Shown piece by piece: positions 41,118 through 50,458 of a stretch of DNA of 64,000 bases (its first letter is position 1; each line of letters starts with the position of its first letter). Below the pieces are notes generated by a model. That model was not told where the DNA came from. It ran no database searches and was given only the letters and a program-made list of their open reading frames with translations. The stretch is from JAEZHK01 sp040768845. Lineage in GTDB: Bacteria; Bacillota; Clostridia; Christensenellales; Aristaeellaceae. Location of the stretch: assembly GCA_040768845.1 (NCBI GenBank), contig JAXGME010000004.1, positions 1-64,000 on the forward strand, in the 5' to 3' direction. Made by a program: the position numbers and the translations under genes.

Positions 41118-41990
41118 TTACCCTTTAACCGCGCCCATCGTCAAGCCCTTGACCAGCGATTTCTGCGTCAGCCAGCCCAGGAGCACCGCAGGCAGCACCG
41201 AAATGGTGGACGAGGCGGAGAGCTGTGCCGTAAACTGACCCTGCTGCTCGCGGAAGCGCGCCATGTACACCGGCAGCGTTGCGGTCTGGTTGGTGGTCAG
41301 GTTGAACCCCAGGAAGAACTCGTTCCAGATGAACACCGCCACCAGAAGCCCCGCCGTGATGATGCCGGTGCGCGCCAGCGGCACGACCACGCGGATCAGC
41401 TGCTGGGAGCGGGTGCAGCCGTCAATTTCGCTGGCCTCGATCAGAGAAATGGGGATGTCCGCCAGGAAGGAGTGCACCATCCACACCACCAGCGGCAGGT
41501 GGAAGCCCACGTACACGATGAGAAGCCCCATGGGTGAACTGTGCAGGTTGAGCGTGTTGAACGTCAGGTACAGCGGAACCAGCACCGCCACCGGCGGCAG
41601 GAGGATCGTGGTGATGAACCAGAGGTACAGGCTGTCGTTGGTGGTCGCCTTTTTGAACCGGCCGAACTGCAGCGCAAACGCCGCCGGCACGCCCAGCGCC
41701 AGGCTGATCAGCGTGCTCGTGATCACCTGGAACAGCGAGTTTTTCAGGTAGAGGATCATGTCCGGATCGCTGAGCACTTTGTTGTAGGTGACCAGCGTGG
41801 GCTTGAAAAAGAGCGCGGGGTTGACCGCCTGGATCTCCGTTTTGAAGCCCGTCAGGAACATGTACAGAATGGGGAAGAAGTAGATCAGGCCAAACCCGTA
41901 GCAGACGATGCCCAGCAGAATCTTTCTGGTGATCGCGCGCCGACGGATTGCCCGGTTGACATCCTGAATCGTGCGTCTTTCAGCCATCAT
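41118..41990 (-). CDS. Carbohydrate ABC transporter permease, MalG type
   Basis: A 290-residue inner membrane protein with six helices. The coupling EAA loop is EASEIDGCTRSQQLIRVVVPLARTGI. Sequence is nearest to sugar/polyol CUT1 permeases. Second permease of the operon, 13 bases after the first; GGGGAGGGCGG before ATG. The ATPase subunit is not encoded here and must be shared. Confidence 0.92.
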   Translation of the reverse strand: MMAERRTIQDVNRAIRRRAITRKILLGIVCYGFGLIYFFPILYMFLTGFKTEIQAVNPALFFKPTLVTYNKVLSDPDMILYLKNSLFQVITSTLISLALGVPAAFALQFGRFKKATTNDSLYLWFITTILLPPVAVLVPLYLTFNTLNLHSSPMGLLIVYVGFHLPLVVWMVHSFLADIPISLIEASEIDGCTRSQQLIRVVVPLARTGIITAGLLVAVFIWNEFFLGFNLTTNQTATLPVYMARFREQQGQFTAQLSASSTISVLPAVLLGWLTQKSLVKGLTMGAVKG

Positions 41991-42003
41991 GCCGCCCTCC
42001 CCC

Positions 42004-42900
42004 TTAATCGTACATCGCGCGCCGCTTCTTGATCGCGCGATACAGCAGCTGAACGGCCAGGAGCGTGATCATGACCGTGATCACGGCAACGGTCGCGGCG
42101 CGGCCCACGTCGTTGGCGCTGAACACCAGCTTGTACACGTTGAAGGGCAGCGTGTAGGAGCGCGTGCCCGGCCCGCCGGCGGTGGTGACCAGGATCAGGC
42201 CGAATTCCTTGACGATGAAAATCATGCCCAGCATGATCGCCACCTGCATGTGGTTGAGAATCATCGGCAGCTTGATTTTGAACGTCAGCACGCCCCAGTT
42301 GCAGCCGTCGATCCGGGCGGACTCCAGCACTTCCTGGGAGATTCCCTGGAGGCCCGCCAGGATGACCAGCACGAAAAACGGCATCCATTGCCACACAAAC
42401 AGGAACGATATCAATGGAAGCGAGTAATAGCTGATGAAGTCCACCGGGACAATGCCCAGCAGCTTGCAGATGTAGCCATACCAGCCGAAGGTCGTATTCA
42501 GAATGGTCACCTTCCAGATGACGCCGCTGGCGGTGGACATGACAAAGAACGGCCCGAGGATCAGCGTGCGCACCACGTTGATGCCGGGGATGTCATGGTC
42601 CAAAAGCAGCGCCACCAGAAACCCGAAGAGGGTGCAGGCGACGAGGGAGATCAGTGTCAGCTCGATGGTCTGCCACGTGATGGTCCAGAACTCGACGCGG
42701 CCATTGCCCCACAGATAGTACTGGTAGTTGTTCAGCCAGTTGAACCGGATGCCCAGATCCGGCCTGTTCATGCGCCATTTGAGCAGCGAGAAGATGATGG
42801 TCAGCAGGAAGGGAACCTGCGTCGTCACCGCGACCCAGATGATCGCCGGGAGCGCGAAATACTTGTCCGTATAGCGCTTTTTGATAAGACTTGGCTGCAT
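42004..42900 (-). CDS. Carbohydrate ABC transporter permease, MalF type
   Basis: A 298-residue permease with six helices and an EAA loop ESARIDGCNWGVLTFKIKLPMI. The start at 42900 (ATG) was chosen because AGGTGA lies five bases ahead; a GTG three codons earlier is possible. Lies downstream of a strong hairpin that separates it from the binding-protein gene. Confidence 0.92.
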   Translation of the reverse strand: MQPSLIKKRYTDKYFALPAIIWVAVTTQVPFLLTIIFSLLKWRMNRPDLGIRFNWLNNYQYYLWGNGRVEFWTITWQTIELTLISLVACTLFGFLVALLLDHDIPGINVVRTLILGPFFVMSTASGVIWKVTILNTTFGWYGYICKLLGIVPVDFISYYSLPLISFLFVWQWMPFFVLVILAGLQGISQEVLESARIDGCNWGVLTFKIKLPMILNHMQVAIMLGMIFIVKEFGLILVTTAGGPGTRSYTLPFNVYKLVFSANDVGRAATVAVITVMITLLAVQLLYRAIKKRRAMYD

Positions 42901-42998
42901 GCGCTTCACCTGCCCTTGATTTCGTCAGAGGAGCGTGGGGGATGAACGCTCCCATAGGCGCCGGAACCTTCGTATCGACGCGCGCCATGATACCCAAA

Positions 42999-43035
42999 CC
43001 GCTCCCGCGCGCCCGAGGCGAACGCGCGGGAGCGG
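42999..43035 (-). other. Intercistronic hairpin between binding protein and permease genes
   Basis: CCGCTCCCGCGCG and its exact complement are separated by 11 bases: a 13-base GC stem with no T run. Such hairpins stabilise the upstream mRNA or cause partial termination, so that binding protein is made in excess over permease. Confidence 0.65.
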
Positions 43036-43063
43036 AGCGCTCCTTACGCGGAGGGATTGGCGC

Positions 43064-44407
43064 TTAGGCCTTGTACTCGCCCTCGACGGCGACTTCTTCA
43101 AACAGCGCCTGGGTGTTGGCGATGGCCTGGTCCAGCGTAATCTGGTCGGTCACGTACTCGGCCAGCCACTGGGTCATCTTGTCACCGGCATCCGCGAACT
43201 CGGGGATGGCGATATACTGCAGGCCGGTGTAGGGCACCGGGTTCACGCAGGGATCGTTGAAGTCCATGGACTCAAGCGCGTCCAGCGTCGCCTTGGCGTA
43301 GGGCACATCGGCGTAGGCGGGCAGCGTGTACAGCGAGGAGCGGGAAGCCTGCGGGGTGGAGGCGCCGGAGGGATCCTTCTCCAGGGTCAGGTTGATGAAG
43401 TCCTTGGAGGTCGCCCACAGCATGAAGTCAAACACTTCCTGCTTTTTGTCGCTCTTGGGGTTGATGCCCATCGCCCAGTTCCACAGCCAGGAGGTGTTGG
43501 TCTCCTTCACCTGGTGCGGGGCGGCGACGTAGCCCATCTTGCCCTTGATGGGGCTGCCCTCGGCCTCAAAGCCGGAGCAGATGGAGGTGGCGTCGTAGTA
43601 GATGCCGCACTTGCCGGTCATCATCAGCGCGATGCACTCGTTGTAGGAGTAGCTGAGGATGTCCTTCTGGCCGGCGTCGCGCAGGATCTTCTTGTACATC
43701 TCCCAGGCGTTGCGCTGTTCCTGGGTGTCCACGGTGGCGTTCCAATCCATGTCGTAGAACTGGCCGCCGAAGGCGTTGACCATCGTCACGAAGGGCGCGC
43801 CGCTCATGCCCCAGCCGGGCATGCCGCGCATGGTCATGCCGACGTAATCGTCGCCCAGCGCCTTTTTGAGGGCCACGGCCAGCTCGTAGATCTCATCCCA
43901 GGTGGGCTTTTCGGGCATGGTCAGGCCGGCCTTCTCGAAGAGCTCCTTGTTGTACATGATGAACGAAGACTCGCCGTAGTAGGGGATGGCGTACTGCTTG
44001 CCATCCAGCGCCAGCGACTGCATCATGCCGGGGATCAGGTCGTCATAGTCGTACCATTCCTTTTGCTCGTCGGTCATGGCCTCGAAGTAGGGGGTCAGAT
44101 CCTCGAGCCAGCCGTTGCGGGCCCAGGTCTGCGCCTCGTAAGGCCCAATGTAGAACATGTCGTAGGCGTTGCCGCCGGAAGAGGCTTCCGTCGTCAGCTT
44201 TTCGCGCATGTCGTTCTCAGGCAGGATGGCGATGTTGATCTCCACGCCTTCCGCCTTGTAGTTTTCCTTGGCGATGTCCGCCAGCGCCTGGGAAAGGGGG
44301 TTGTTGGCCAGGACGATGTTGACCACCTTGGTTTCGGCGGATGCGAACGAGGGCATCAGCGCCATCACGAGCAGCATGGCCAGGATTAGAGACAGACCTC
44401 TCTTCAT
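43064..44407 (-). CDS. Extracellular sugar/polyol-binding protein
   Basis: A 447-residue CUT1 solute-binding protein. The signal peptide MKRGLSLILAMLLVMALMPS ends in ASA-ETK, a signal peptidase I site, and there is no lipobox cysteine. The mature part has the family features (ANNPLSQALADIAKENYKAEG, DMFYIGPYEAQTWARNGWLEDL, GGVF-like SSFIMYNKELFEKAGL-MPEKPTWDE). It delivers the sugar to the two downstream permeases. Expressed from the promoter at 44593-44621. Confidence 0.9.
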   Translation of the reverse strand: MKRGLSLILAMLLVMALMPSFASAETKVVNIVLANNPLSQALADIAKENYKAEGVEINIAILPENDMREKLTTEASSGGNAYDMFYIGPYEAQTWARNGWLEDLTPYFEAMTDEQKEWYDYDDLIPGMMQSLALDGKQYAIPYYGESSFIMYNKELFEKAGLTMPEKPTWDEIYELAVALKKALGDDYVGMTMRGMPGWGMSGAPFVTMVNAFGGQFYDMDWNATVDTQEQRNAWEMYKKILRDAGQKDILSYSYNECIALMMTGKCGIYYDATSICSGFEAEGSPIKGKMGYVAAPHQVKETNTSWLWNWAMGINPKSDKKQEVFDFMLWATSKDFINLTLEKDPSGASTPQASRSSLYTLPAYADVPYAKATLDALESMDFNDPCVNPVPYTGLQYIAIPEFADAGDKMTQWLAEYVTDQITLDQAIANTQALFEEVAVEGEYKA

Positions 44408-44568
44408 ACGGGACCCTCCTCGATTTTCTCTTTTGCGGTCGCCCGCAAAACATAGTCATTCAGAAACCCGCGCGGGGCGGATGGCGGAAGATCAAGGACC
44501 CGCGCAAGCGGCGGGGTGGGAGAAGCGGCGGCGTGCCTTCGGATATTTTTTATCGATTTGACTTTTAG

Positions 44569-44578
44569 AAAACGTTTT
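44569..44578. promoter_or_regulatory. Palindrome AAAACGTTTT, likely operator of the sugar operon
   Basis: A perfect 10-base palindrome with central CG, about 15 bases downstream of the -10 box. Sites of this form are bound by LacI/CcpA-type and ROK-type regulators; the ROK gene is adjacent. Confidence 0.55.
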
Positions 44579-44592
44579 TTATATGTGCATTT

Positions 44593-44621
44593 ATCATACA
44601 TCAAGCAAACACAGTTGTCAA
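44593..44621 (-). promoter_or_regulatory. Promoter of the sugar-transport operon
   Basis: Minus strand: consensus TTGACA, 17 bases, TATGAT. It lies in a 361-base gap (44408-44768) that is strikingly A/T-rich from about 44540 to 44690 and contains no gene. Confidence 0.8.
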
Positions 44622-44768
44622 TAGGCAAAATTATAAGATTGAAAAATATAATGAATTGCCCATACAATCCGGATTGGAATGGAAATCGCATTAACGGTTT
44701 TTACCGAATGCCGGGTGTACCGCGGAGTGCACGCGCCCCGCGCCCAAATGCCGCCGAGGGGCAGGCGG

Positions 44769-45914
44769 TCATTGAAAGCTCTGGAAAAAGGCATCCACGT
44801 GCAAAAGGGCGGCGCCCAGCGCGGAGGCTTCCAGGTGATGCCGGCAGACGCGGATATACTCGCCGTTTTGCTCAAAGGTGTTGAGCGGCGCCGCCCGCCG
44901 CCTGAGCTCGGGCAGGTATTCGTCCAGAAAGCTGCCGACCGAGCCGCCGACCACCACCTCGCAGTCGTAGGCCATCGAAAGGTTTGTAACCGTCAGCGCC
45001 AGCCAGTCCAGGTATTCGTCGAAGGCGGTGAGGCAGGCGGGGCTGCCCCGATGGAGGAGGCTGAAATAATCGTGCAGGCTGCCGCCCGCCAGATCGGAAA
45101 GCCGCACCGCGGCGCAGTAGGCGTCCACGCAGCCAATCTGTCCGCAGTAGCAGCGCCTGCCGCCGGGTACCAGCCGCATGTGGCCAAACTCGCCGCTGTG
45201 CTGATGCATGCCCGGGTACAGCTGACCGTTGATGAAGATCGCGCCGCCGACGCAGAAGTTCAGCGACAGGTAGACGAAGGCCGATTCCTCCACGCCCCGC
45301 GCCTCCGCAAAGCCCGCGGCGCTGGCGTCGTTGACAAAGGCACAGGGAAGGCCCGCCAGCGGATCGCTGAAGCGGGCGCAGGGGATGCTGCGGATGTCCA
45401 GCGCGTGGGAGTAGACGATCTCCTCGCCGCTCTGGTCGATGATGCCGGGAATGGAAAACCCGACGCCGAGGATGGCGCTCCGGTCCACGTCGTTCAAAAA
45501 CTGCTCGGCGTCCTCGACAAAGCCCAGGATCAGCCTGCCCACGTTTTCAAAATAGGCGGGGGTGGCCTCAAAGGGGCACGCGATGCGCCGGTGCATGACG
45601 ATGGCGCCGGTGAGGTCCACCAGCACCAGGCCCAGATCGCTGCGGGTCACATCCACGCCCACCGCCACGCGAAGCTGGGGGATGGGGGCGATGGCGGTCG
45701 CCTTGCGGCCGCCGGTGGACCGAAGCTGTCCGGTTTCCCGGAACAGGCCCTCGGCAAGAAGCTCCTTCACGTTCTGGATCACGGTGGGCAGGCTCATGCC
45801 CAGTGCGTCCACCAACTGCTGCTTGGTGGTCTGCCCGCGCATGTACACGTATTCCAGAATGCGGCTGCGGTTATGAAGGCGGATTTCCCGGCCGCCGGTC
45901 TTGAGCGTCTTCAT
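44769..45914 (-). CDS. ROK-family transcriptional repressor
   Basis: A 381-residue ROK protein. The N-terminal winged helix is TTKQQLVDALGMSLPTVIQNVKELLAEGL; the sugar-kinase-like C-terminal domain has GVDVTRSDLGLVLVDLTG, the zinc motif CYCGQIGCVDAYC and SGEFGHM. Such proteins (NagC/XylR type) repress sugar operons until the sugar binds. It sits between the SDR gene and the operator-bearing promoter of the transport operon. Start MKTLKTGG chosen after GAGGTG. Confidence 0.9.
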   Translation of the reverse strand: MKTLKTGGREIRLHNRSRILEYVYMRGQTTKQQLVDALGMSLPTVIQNVKELLAEGLFRETGQLRSTGGRKATAIAPIPQLRVAVGVDVTRSDLGLVLVDLTGAIVMHRRIACPFEATPAYFENVGRLILGFVEDAEQFLNDVDRSAILGVGFSIPGIIDQSGEEIVYSHALDIRSIPCARFSDPLAGLPCAFVNDASAAGFAEARGVEESAFVYLSLNFCVGGAIFINGQLYPGMHQHSGEFGHMRLVPGGRRCYCGQIGCVDAYCAAVRLSDLAGGSLHDYFSLLHRGSPACLTAFDEYLDWLALTVTNLSMAYDCEVVVGGSVGSFLDEYLPELRRRAAPLNTFEQNGEYIRVCRHHLEASALGAALLHVDAFFQSFQ

Positions 45915-46029
45915 GGCACACACCTCGGAAGCGCGCCGGGCGCGCCGGGTTCGGGGAAAGATGCGCCGGGACCGCCCCGTCGCCGCACCGACGCGGGCGG
46001 AAGGGCGGCCCCGGGTCCCTTGCCGCAGG

Positions 46030-46806
46030 TTAGAAACAGGTGAAGGCGCCGTCCACCACAAAGTCGCTGCCCGTGGTGAAGGAGCTCATGTCGCCCGCCA
46101 GGTAAACCACCACCGCCTGCAGCTCCTCGGGCTTTCCGAGGCGGCGCATCGGGGCGATCTTGTTCCACTCCTCGATCAGGGCCTTCAGGTGGGGCGCGGC
46201 CAGGATCAGTTCGGTGCCGATGTAGCCCGGGCTGATGGAGTTGACGCGCACGCCGCGGGTGGCCCATTCGACGGCAAAGGACTTTGTCAGCTGGATGACG
46301 CCCGCCTTGGACGCGTTGTAGGCGCACTGGGGCTGCGGCACGTTGACGATGTGGCCGGACATGGAGGCGGTGTTGATGATCGAGCCGGAACCCTGCCCGA
46401 GCATCACCCGGCCCGCCGCCTGGGCGGTCAGAAATACGCCCGTCAGATTGACGTTGACGACCTTGTTCCACTGCTCCAGCGTCATTTCCTCCGCGGGCAC
46501 GTTGATGCAGATGCCCGCGTTGCAAAACGCGATGTCAATCCGCCCGTAAGCCTCGAGCACGCGGTCGATCATCCGGTTCACATCCGCCTGGTCGGTCACG
46601 TCCGTCTTGACGGCGAAGCACTGGCGGCCGGTTTTCCCGCTCAGCCATTGGGCCGTCTTCTGCGCTTCATCCAGGTCCATGTCGACGATGGCGATGTCCG
46701 CGCCGGCCTCACACAGCGCCAGCGCGACCGATTTCCCGATGCCGCGCGCGCCGCCGGTGACAAAGCCCTTCTTGCCGTCCAGCCGCATCTTTTCGATGAT
46801 GCCCAT
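46030..46806 (-). CDS. Short-chain dehydrogenase/reductase, sugar-alcohol type
   Basis: A 258-residue SDR: GFVTGGARGIGKSVALAL (NAD site), FCNAGI, the catalytic S-M-S-G then YNASKAG (Tyr-x-x-x-Lys) and NSISPGYIGTELI. The sequence resembles sorbitol/mannitol/gluconate dehydrogenases. With the ROK regulator, transporter and zinc dehydrogenase it completes a polyol-use locus. GGGGAGG nine bases before the ATG decides the start. Confidence 0.9.
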   Translation of the reverse strand: MGIIEKMRLDGKKGFVTGGARGIGKSVALALCEAGADIAIVDMDLDEAQKTAQWLSGKTGRQCFAVKTDVTDQADVNRMIDRVLEAYGRIDIAFCNAGICINVPAEEMTLEQWNKVVNVNLTGVFLTAQAAGRVMLGQGSGSIINTASMSGHIVNVPQPQCAYNASKAGVIQLTKSFAVEWATRGVRVNSISPGYIGTELILAAPHLKALIEEWNKIAPMRRLGKPEELQAVVVYLAGDMSSFTTGSDFVVDGAFTCF

Positions 46807-47040
46807 ACGTGTGCGCCTCCCCTTTTTAGTTTTGCCCATTATAGCATCGGTGAAAATAAAACGCAACCTGTCAGAAAAGCACAAAAACGCCCAATATCCG
46901 GCAATTCTGCGCCGAAAATAAACAATACTCCGGTCTGTAATTTACATAAACTAAAAATAAGACCAAAGTCCACATTTGCGGGTACGGCGAGCGGACAGCG
47001 GCGGCCCTGCGCCGCATACAATGACCGGGGAGGTGGCGCC

Positions 47041-47721
47041 ATGGAGCGGGCGGCCGCGGTCATACGCAAGGGCGAAAAGAGGACGCGCTACTACGACAGC
47101 ACCCGGGTGCTGACCTGCGCGGTGGAGTATCCCGAGTTTGTCGCAAAGGCGTTCCCCTGGATTCTGAACCGGATCAATCTGTACAACCGCCGAAAGGCGG
47201 AGGCGTTTTGTCAGCGGTGCTCCACGGAGCTGTACGCCCAGGCCGTGGAGGGATACCGCTTCGCGCGGCAGAACGGATACCCCTTTATTCCCTATGAGGC
47301 CATGATGACCTATGGGATTCCCTACAACCGCTTTTGCGTCATCAGCCTGTACTTTGACGCCTATCAGTTTACCGGCGGCGCCCACGGCGGCACCCTGCGC
47401 ACCTCCGACACCTGGAATCTGGCGGAGGGGGACCGGATGCGCCTTTCGGATTTTTTTCCGCCGGGGTTTCCGTACCGGGCCTACATTTTTGAGCAGATCG
47501 ACGCCCAGATCGCGCGGCAGACCGCAAGCGGCGAAAATAGCTTTTTTGAGGACGCGCCCCAGTTGGCCCGGCAGGCGTTTAGCGAGGATAGCTTCTATCT
47601 GACGGACGAGGGCCTTGTCGTCTACTTTCAACAATACGACATCGCGCCCTATGTCAGCGGGATCGTGGAGTTCGTGATTCCCTATCAGGAAGGCGTGGTC
47701 ACCAGGCCCGGCTGCGGGTGA
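47041..47721 (+). CDS. DUF3298/DUF4163-type (RsiV-like) protein without signal peptide
   Basis: A 226-residue protein of the PdaC/RsiV-type fold: YPEFVAKAFPWILNRINLYNRRKAE, ISLYFDAYQFTGGAHGGTLRTSDTWNLAEGDRMRLSDFF and a DEGLVVYFQQYDIAPYVSG end. Family members are normally extracellular or membrane-anchored lysozyme-inhibitor-like domains; here no signal peptide or membrane helix is present and the ATG has a fine GGGGAGGTGG site. Function unknown. Confidence 0.8.
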   Translation: MERAAAVIRKGEKRTRYYDSTRVLTCAVEYPEFVAKAFPWILNRINLYNRRKAEAFCQRCSTELYAQAVEGYRFARQNGYPFIPYEAMMTYGIPYNRFCVISLYFDAYQFTGGAHGGTLRTSDTWNLAEGDRMRLSDFFPPGFPYRAYIFEQIDAQIARQTASGENSFFEDAPQLARQAFSEDSFYLTDEGLVVYFQQYDIAPYVSGIVEFVIPYQEGVVTRPGCG

Positions 47722-47745
47722 GGCGGCGCGCCCGGGCGACCCCTC

Positions 47746-47774
47746 TTGACAGCGGCTAAATATTACGATATAAT
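47746..47774 (+). promoter_or_regulatory. Consensus sigma-A promoter of the Ig-like secreted protein gene
   Basis: TTGACA, 17 bases, TATAAT: both hexamers perfect, 40 bases before the ATG. The strongest promoter in the window. Confidence 0.88.
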
Positions 47775-47813
47775 GACAAATATTAAAATACTTATGCAAA
47801 AGGAGGCGCTGAG

Positions 47814-48989
47814 ATGCGAAGGATACGGTGCGCGGCGCTATGTCTTGCGCTGATCCTGGCGCTGACACAGGGCGCTTCGGCGGCGTCCGCGGTGCTGGAG
47901 CGCGCGGTAGAGATCATTTCAAAGATGGAGACGAGCGGCAACTACGGCGCCGCGTCCAACGACAGCGGCGGGCCCAGCGTCGGCATTTTGCAATGGCACA
48001 ACGAGCGCGCGGTCAGCCTGCTGAAAAAGGTTATCGCGGAGGATCCGGAGGGCGCGAAGGCGCTGTTGGGGGACGCGCTGTACGACCAGCTCTCGACGGG
48101 CAAGACCAGCGTCTGGAACGGCAAGACGCTCAGCGCCGAAAAGCGCGCGGCGGTCGGCGCGCTTTTGAAGAGCGACGCGGGCGTCCGGTGTCAGAAGGCC
48201 CAGGCGGAGAAGGACATATCCGCCTACATTGAAAAGGCGAAGGGCCTGGGGATCACGGACGCCAACGCGCTGGTCTACTACGCGGACATTCATCACCAGG
48301 TGGGCAGCGGAGCGGTCAAAAAGTACGGCGTCAAGGCGGCGGACATCGCCGGAGGATACGGCAAGATCACGCTCAAGGCGCTTTACCAGGCGGCGCTGGT
48401 CTACGCCACCCACACAAAGGCGCGGCGCACGAAGGTCTACAACATGCTGGCGGAAAATCCCGTGGCGGGTGCCGCCGCGGCGGACGTGGAGGTGCTGCCC
48501 GAGCGCGTCAGCCTCAGTCCGTCCGGCACCCGGACGCTGTATCTGGGCGATACGCTGAAGCTGACCGCGGCGGTATCGCCGTCAAACGCCACGGCCCAAT
48601 ATACCTGGAAGACCAGCAAATCCAGCGTGGCGACGGTTTCCGGCGGCGTGGTGACCCCGAAGAAAAAGGGCACCGCCACCATCACCGTCAAAACGCAGAA
48701 CGGAAAGACGGCTTCCGTTAAGGTGAAGGTCAAGCCCGTCCTGGTCGAGCGCGTTTCCATCACCGGCGAAGCGGCCATGCAGCGGGGGAAAAAGCAGGCG
48801 CTGACCGCCGTTTGCACGCCGGAGAACGCCACCAACCAGAGCGTCCGCTGGCGGTCTTCCAACAGCCGGGTGCTGGCGGTCAACTCCAAGGGCGTGGTGC
48901 TGGCCAGGCGCAAGGGAAAGGCCACCGTCTACTGCATGACGAAGGACGGCACGAAGAAGGTGGGAAAGCTGGTCATCCGCGTCAAATAG
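47814..48989 (+). CDS. Secreted protein with N-terminal lysozyme-like domain and two BIG2 Ig-like domains
   Basis: A 391-residue exported protein. The signal peptide ends ASA near residue 24. Residues 27-220 resemble chitosanase/lysozyme-like helical domains (ISKMETSGNYGAASND-GGPSVGILQWH, ADIHHQVGSG). Residues 232-310 and 314-391 are two bacterial Ig-like group 2 domains (L-LGDTLKLTAAVSPSNAT--YTWKTSKSSVATV-GGVVTPKKKGTATITV). Probably a cell-wall-acting or adhesive protein. The consensus promoter suggests high expression. Confidence 0.8.
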   Translation: MRRIRCAALCLALILALTQGASAASAVLERAVEIISKMETSGNYGAASNDSGGPSVGILQWHNERAVSLLKKVIAEDPEGAKALLGDALYDQLSTGKTSVWNGKTLSAEKRAAVGALLKSDAGVRCQKAQAEKDISAYIEKAKGLGITDANALVYYADIHHQVGSGAVKKYGVKAADIAGGYGKITLKALYQAALVYATHTKARRTKVYNMLAENPVAGAAAADVEVLPERVSLSPSGTRTLYLGDTLKLTAAVSPSNATAQYTWKTSKSSVATVSGGVVTPKKKGTATITVKTQNGKTASVKVKVKPVLVERVSITGEAAMQRGKKQALTAVCTPENATNQSVRWRSSNSRVLAVNSKGVVLARRKGKATVYCMTKDGTKKVGKLVIRVK

Positions 48990-49003
48990 GTGAAACGGTG
49001 AAG

Positions 49004-49034
49004 GGCCGCGGGGCATAACGCCCCGCGGCCTTTT
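49004..49034 (+). terminator. Terminator of the BIG2 protein gene
   Basis: GGCCGCGGGGC, five-base loop, GCCCCGCGGCC, then TTTT. Confidence 0.85.
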
Positions 49035-49047
49035 GTAAACGGAACCG

Positions 49048-49695
49048 TCAGATGCCGGCGATATCGATGTTCGCGCCCCGGATGCCGGCCAGCGCGCCGG
49101 AGGCCGCCTCGCCGGTGTCCGGATGGGCGATGAGCCACTTATCCACGGCCCACAGCATGCGGTGCTCTCCGGCGGACTTCTTCGCCGCTTCCAGCGCCTC
49201 GGGGGCCAGGTCCGCGTTGGTGCCTTCGGGCAGGAGGATGATCATGCGAAAGCCGGAATCCTCCACGTGGCAGGGGGCGTAGTGCAGCGTGGTGGCGTAC
49301 AGTTCCACCGCAACGCCCGCGGGCACGCGATAGAGTTCCACCCGGCCGGAATCGTACGCGCCGTCCGCGATGTCGCGGCGGTCGCCCAGCATGACGACGC
49401 AGTCCGTCACCGCCACGTCCACCTCGCTGGCGCGGTGGTACTCCATCGCGTTCATGCGGGTGTTGCGGCCCCAGCAGAGGCCCGCCTGAATGGGCTTGAA
49501 GCCGCCGTAGCGGGCGAGAAAGCCCGAAAAGTCCGGCGTGGCCTCGAGTTCCGGAATCGAGCGCCGGTACGCGACGCCTTCTTCCGGCATGGGGATCCGG
49601 GCCGCCGCCGCGCGGATCGCGTCGGACGGCACGCCCTCCAGCACCGCGCCATATTTTTTGAAGGAATCGTCAAACACCGATTGAATCTTTTGCAT
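49048..49695 (-). CDS. DUF4867 family protein
   Basis: A 215-residue cupin-like protein: MQKIQSVFDDSFKKYGAVLEG, then CWGRNTRMNAMEYHRASEVDVAVTDCVVMLGDR, VELYATTLHYAPCHV. This matches DUF4867, which is annotated from its resemblance to ureidoglycolate-lyase-type cupins; function unproven. Single gene without an obvious operon partner. Confidence 0.8.
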   Translation of the reverse strand: MQKIQSVFDDSFKKYGAVLEGVPSDAIRAAAARIPMPEEGVAYRRSIPELEATPDFSGFLARYGGFKPIQAGLCWGRNTRMNAMEYHRASEVDVAVTDCVVMLGDRRDIADGAYDSGRVELYRVPAGVAVELYATTLHYAPCHVEDSGFRMIILLPEGTNADLAPEALEAAKKSAGEHRMLWAVDKWLIAHPDTGEAASGALAGIRGANIDIAGI

Positions 49696-49762
49696 GCTTG
49701 CGCCTCCGTATCATATTCCGGATTTATCCTATCACGGCGGGCGGCCCGCGTCAAGCGGGGCG

Positions 49763-50323
49763 CTACACCAGTCCCAGGTGCTCCAGAAGAATTTTGACGC
49801 CGATCAGAATCAGAATCACGCCGCCCGCGATCTGCGCCTTCTGCTGAAAGCGCGCGCCGAAGTAGTTGCCCACTGCCACGCCGCCCAGCGAGAGGAGAAA
49901 TGTGGTGAGCCCGATCAGCGAGCAGGCGGCCGCCACGTTGACCTGAAGAAACGCCAGCGTGATGCCCACGGCCAGCGCGTCGATGCTGGTGGCGACGGCC
50001 AGCATGAAAAGGCTCCGGATATCCAGCGCGACGGGGCAGGCATCGCCCGCATCGCCGCCCTGCTTGAGGGCGTCCACGATAAACTTGCCGCCGATGAAGC
50101 CCAACAGGCCGAAGACAATCCAATGGTCATAGGCGGCGATCAGCCCCTGAAGGCTCAGGCCCATGAGCCAGCCCAGAAAGGGCATCAGCGCCTGGAATCC
50201 GCCGAAGAACAGCGCGATAACTGTCGCCTGTCCCCAGTGGATCCTGCGCATGGACAGGCCCTTGCACACCGCCACCGCGAACGCATCCATCGACAGCCCC
50301 ACGCCGATCAGCAAGATATCCAC
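49763..50323 (-). CDS. mntP: Manganese efflux pump MntP
   Basis: A 186-residue membrane protein with six helices. VDILLIGVGLSMDAFAVAVCKGL (Asp in helix 1) and AVATSIDALAVGITLAFL (Asp in helix 4) form the internal repeat that marks MntP. I place the start at the GTG at 50323, nine bases after GAGGCGG, because it gives the normal family length; an ATG at 50365 would add 14 mostly basic residues. No Mn2+ riboswitch fits in the short gap upstream. Confidence 0.88.
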   Translation of the reverse strand: MDILLIGVGLSMDAFAVAVCKGLSMRRIHWGQATVIALFFGGFQALMPFLGWLMGLSLQGLIAAYDHWIVFGLLGFIGGKFIVDALKQGGDAGDACPVALDIRSLFMLAVATSIDALAVGITLAFLQVNVAAACSLIGLTTFLLSLGGVAVGNYFGARFQQKAQIAGGVILILIGVKILLEHLGLV

Positions 50324-50414
50324 CGTTCCCAACCGCCTCAGTCCCTTGCGAAAGATTCTTTTCATTCTATCATAACGCTCGGAAGGGGTCAAGCGGGGCG
50401 CACCGTTTCCGTGC

Positions 50415-50440
50415 AAAAAGGGGCGGCATTGCGCCGCCCC
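50415..50440 (-). terminator. Terminator of purA-purB
   Basis: Minus strand: GGGGCGGC, five-base loop, GCCGCCCC, then TTTTT. Confidence 0.85.
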
Positions 50441-50458
50441 AAGGGGCGTGGTTTTCCG

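Noticed and set aside
49763..50458. Manganese riboswitch (yybP-ykoY) before mntP
   Set aside because: The gap between purB and mntP is too short and is filled by the purAB terminator; no matching helices were seen.
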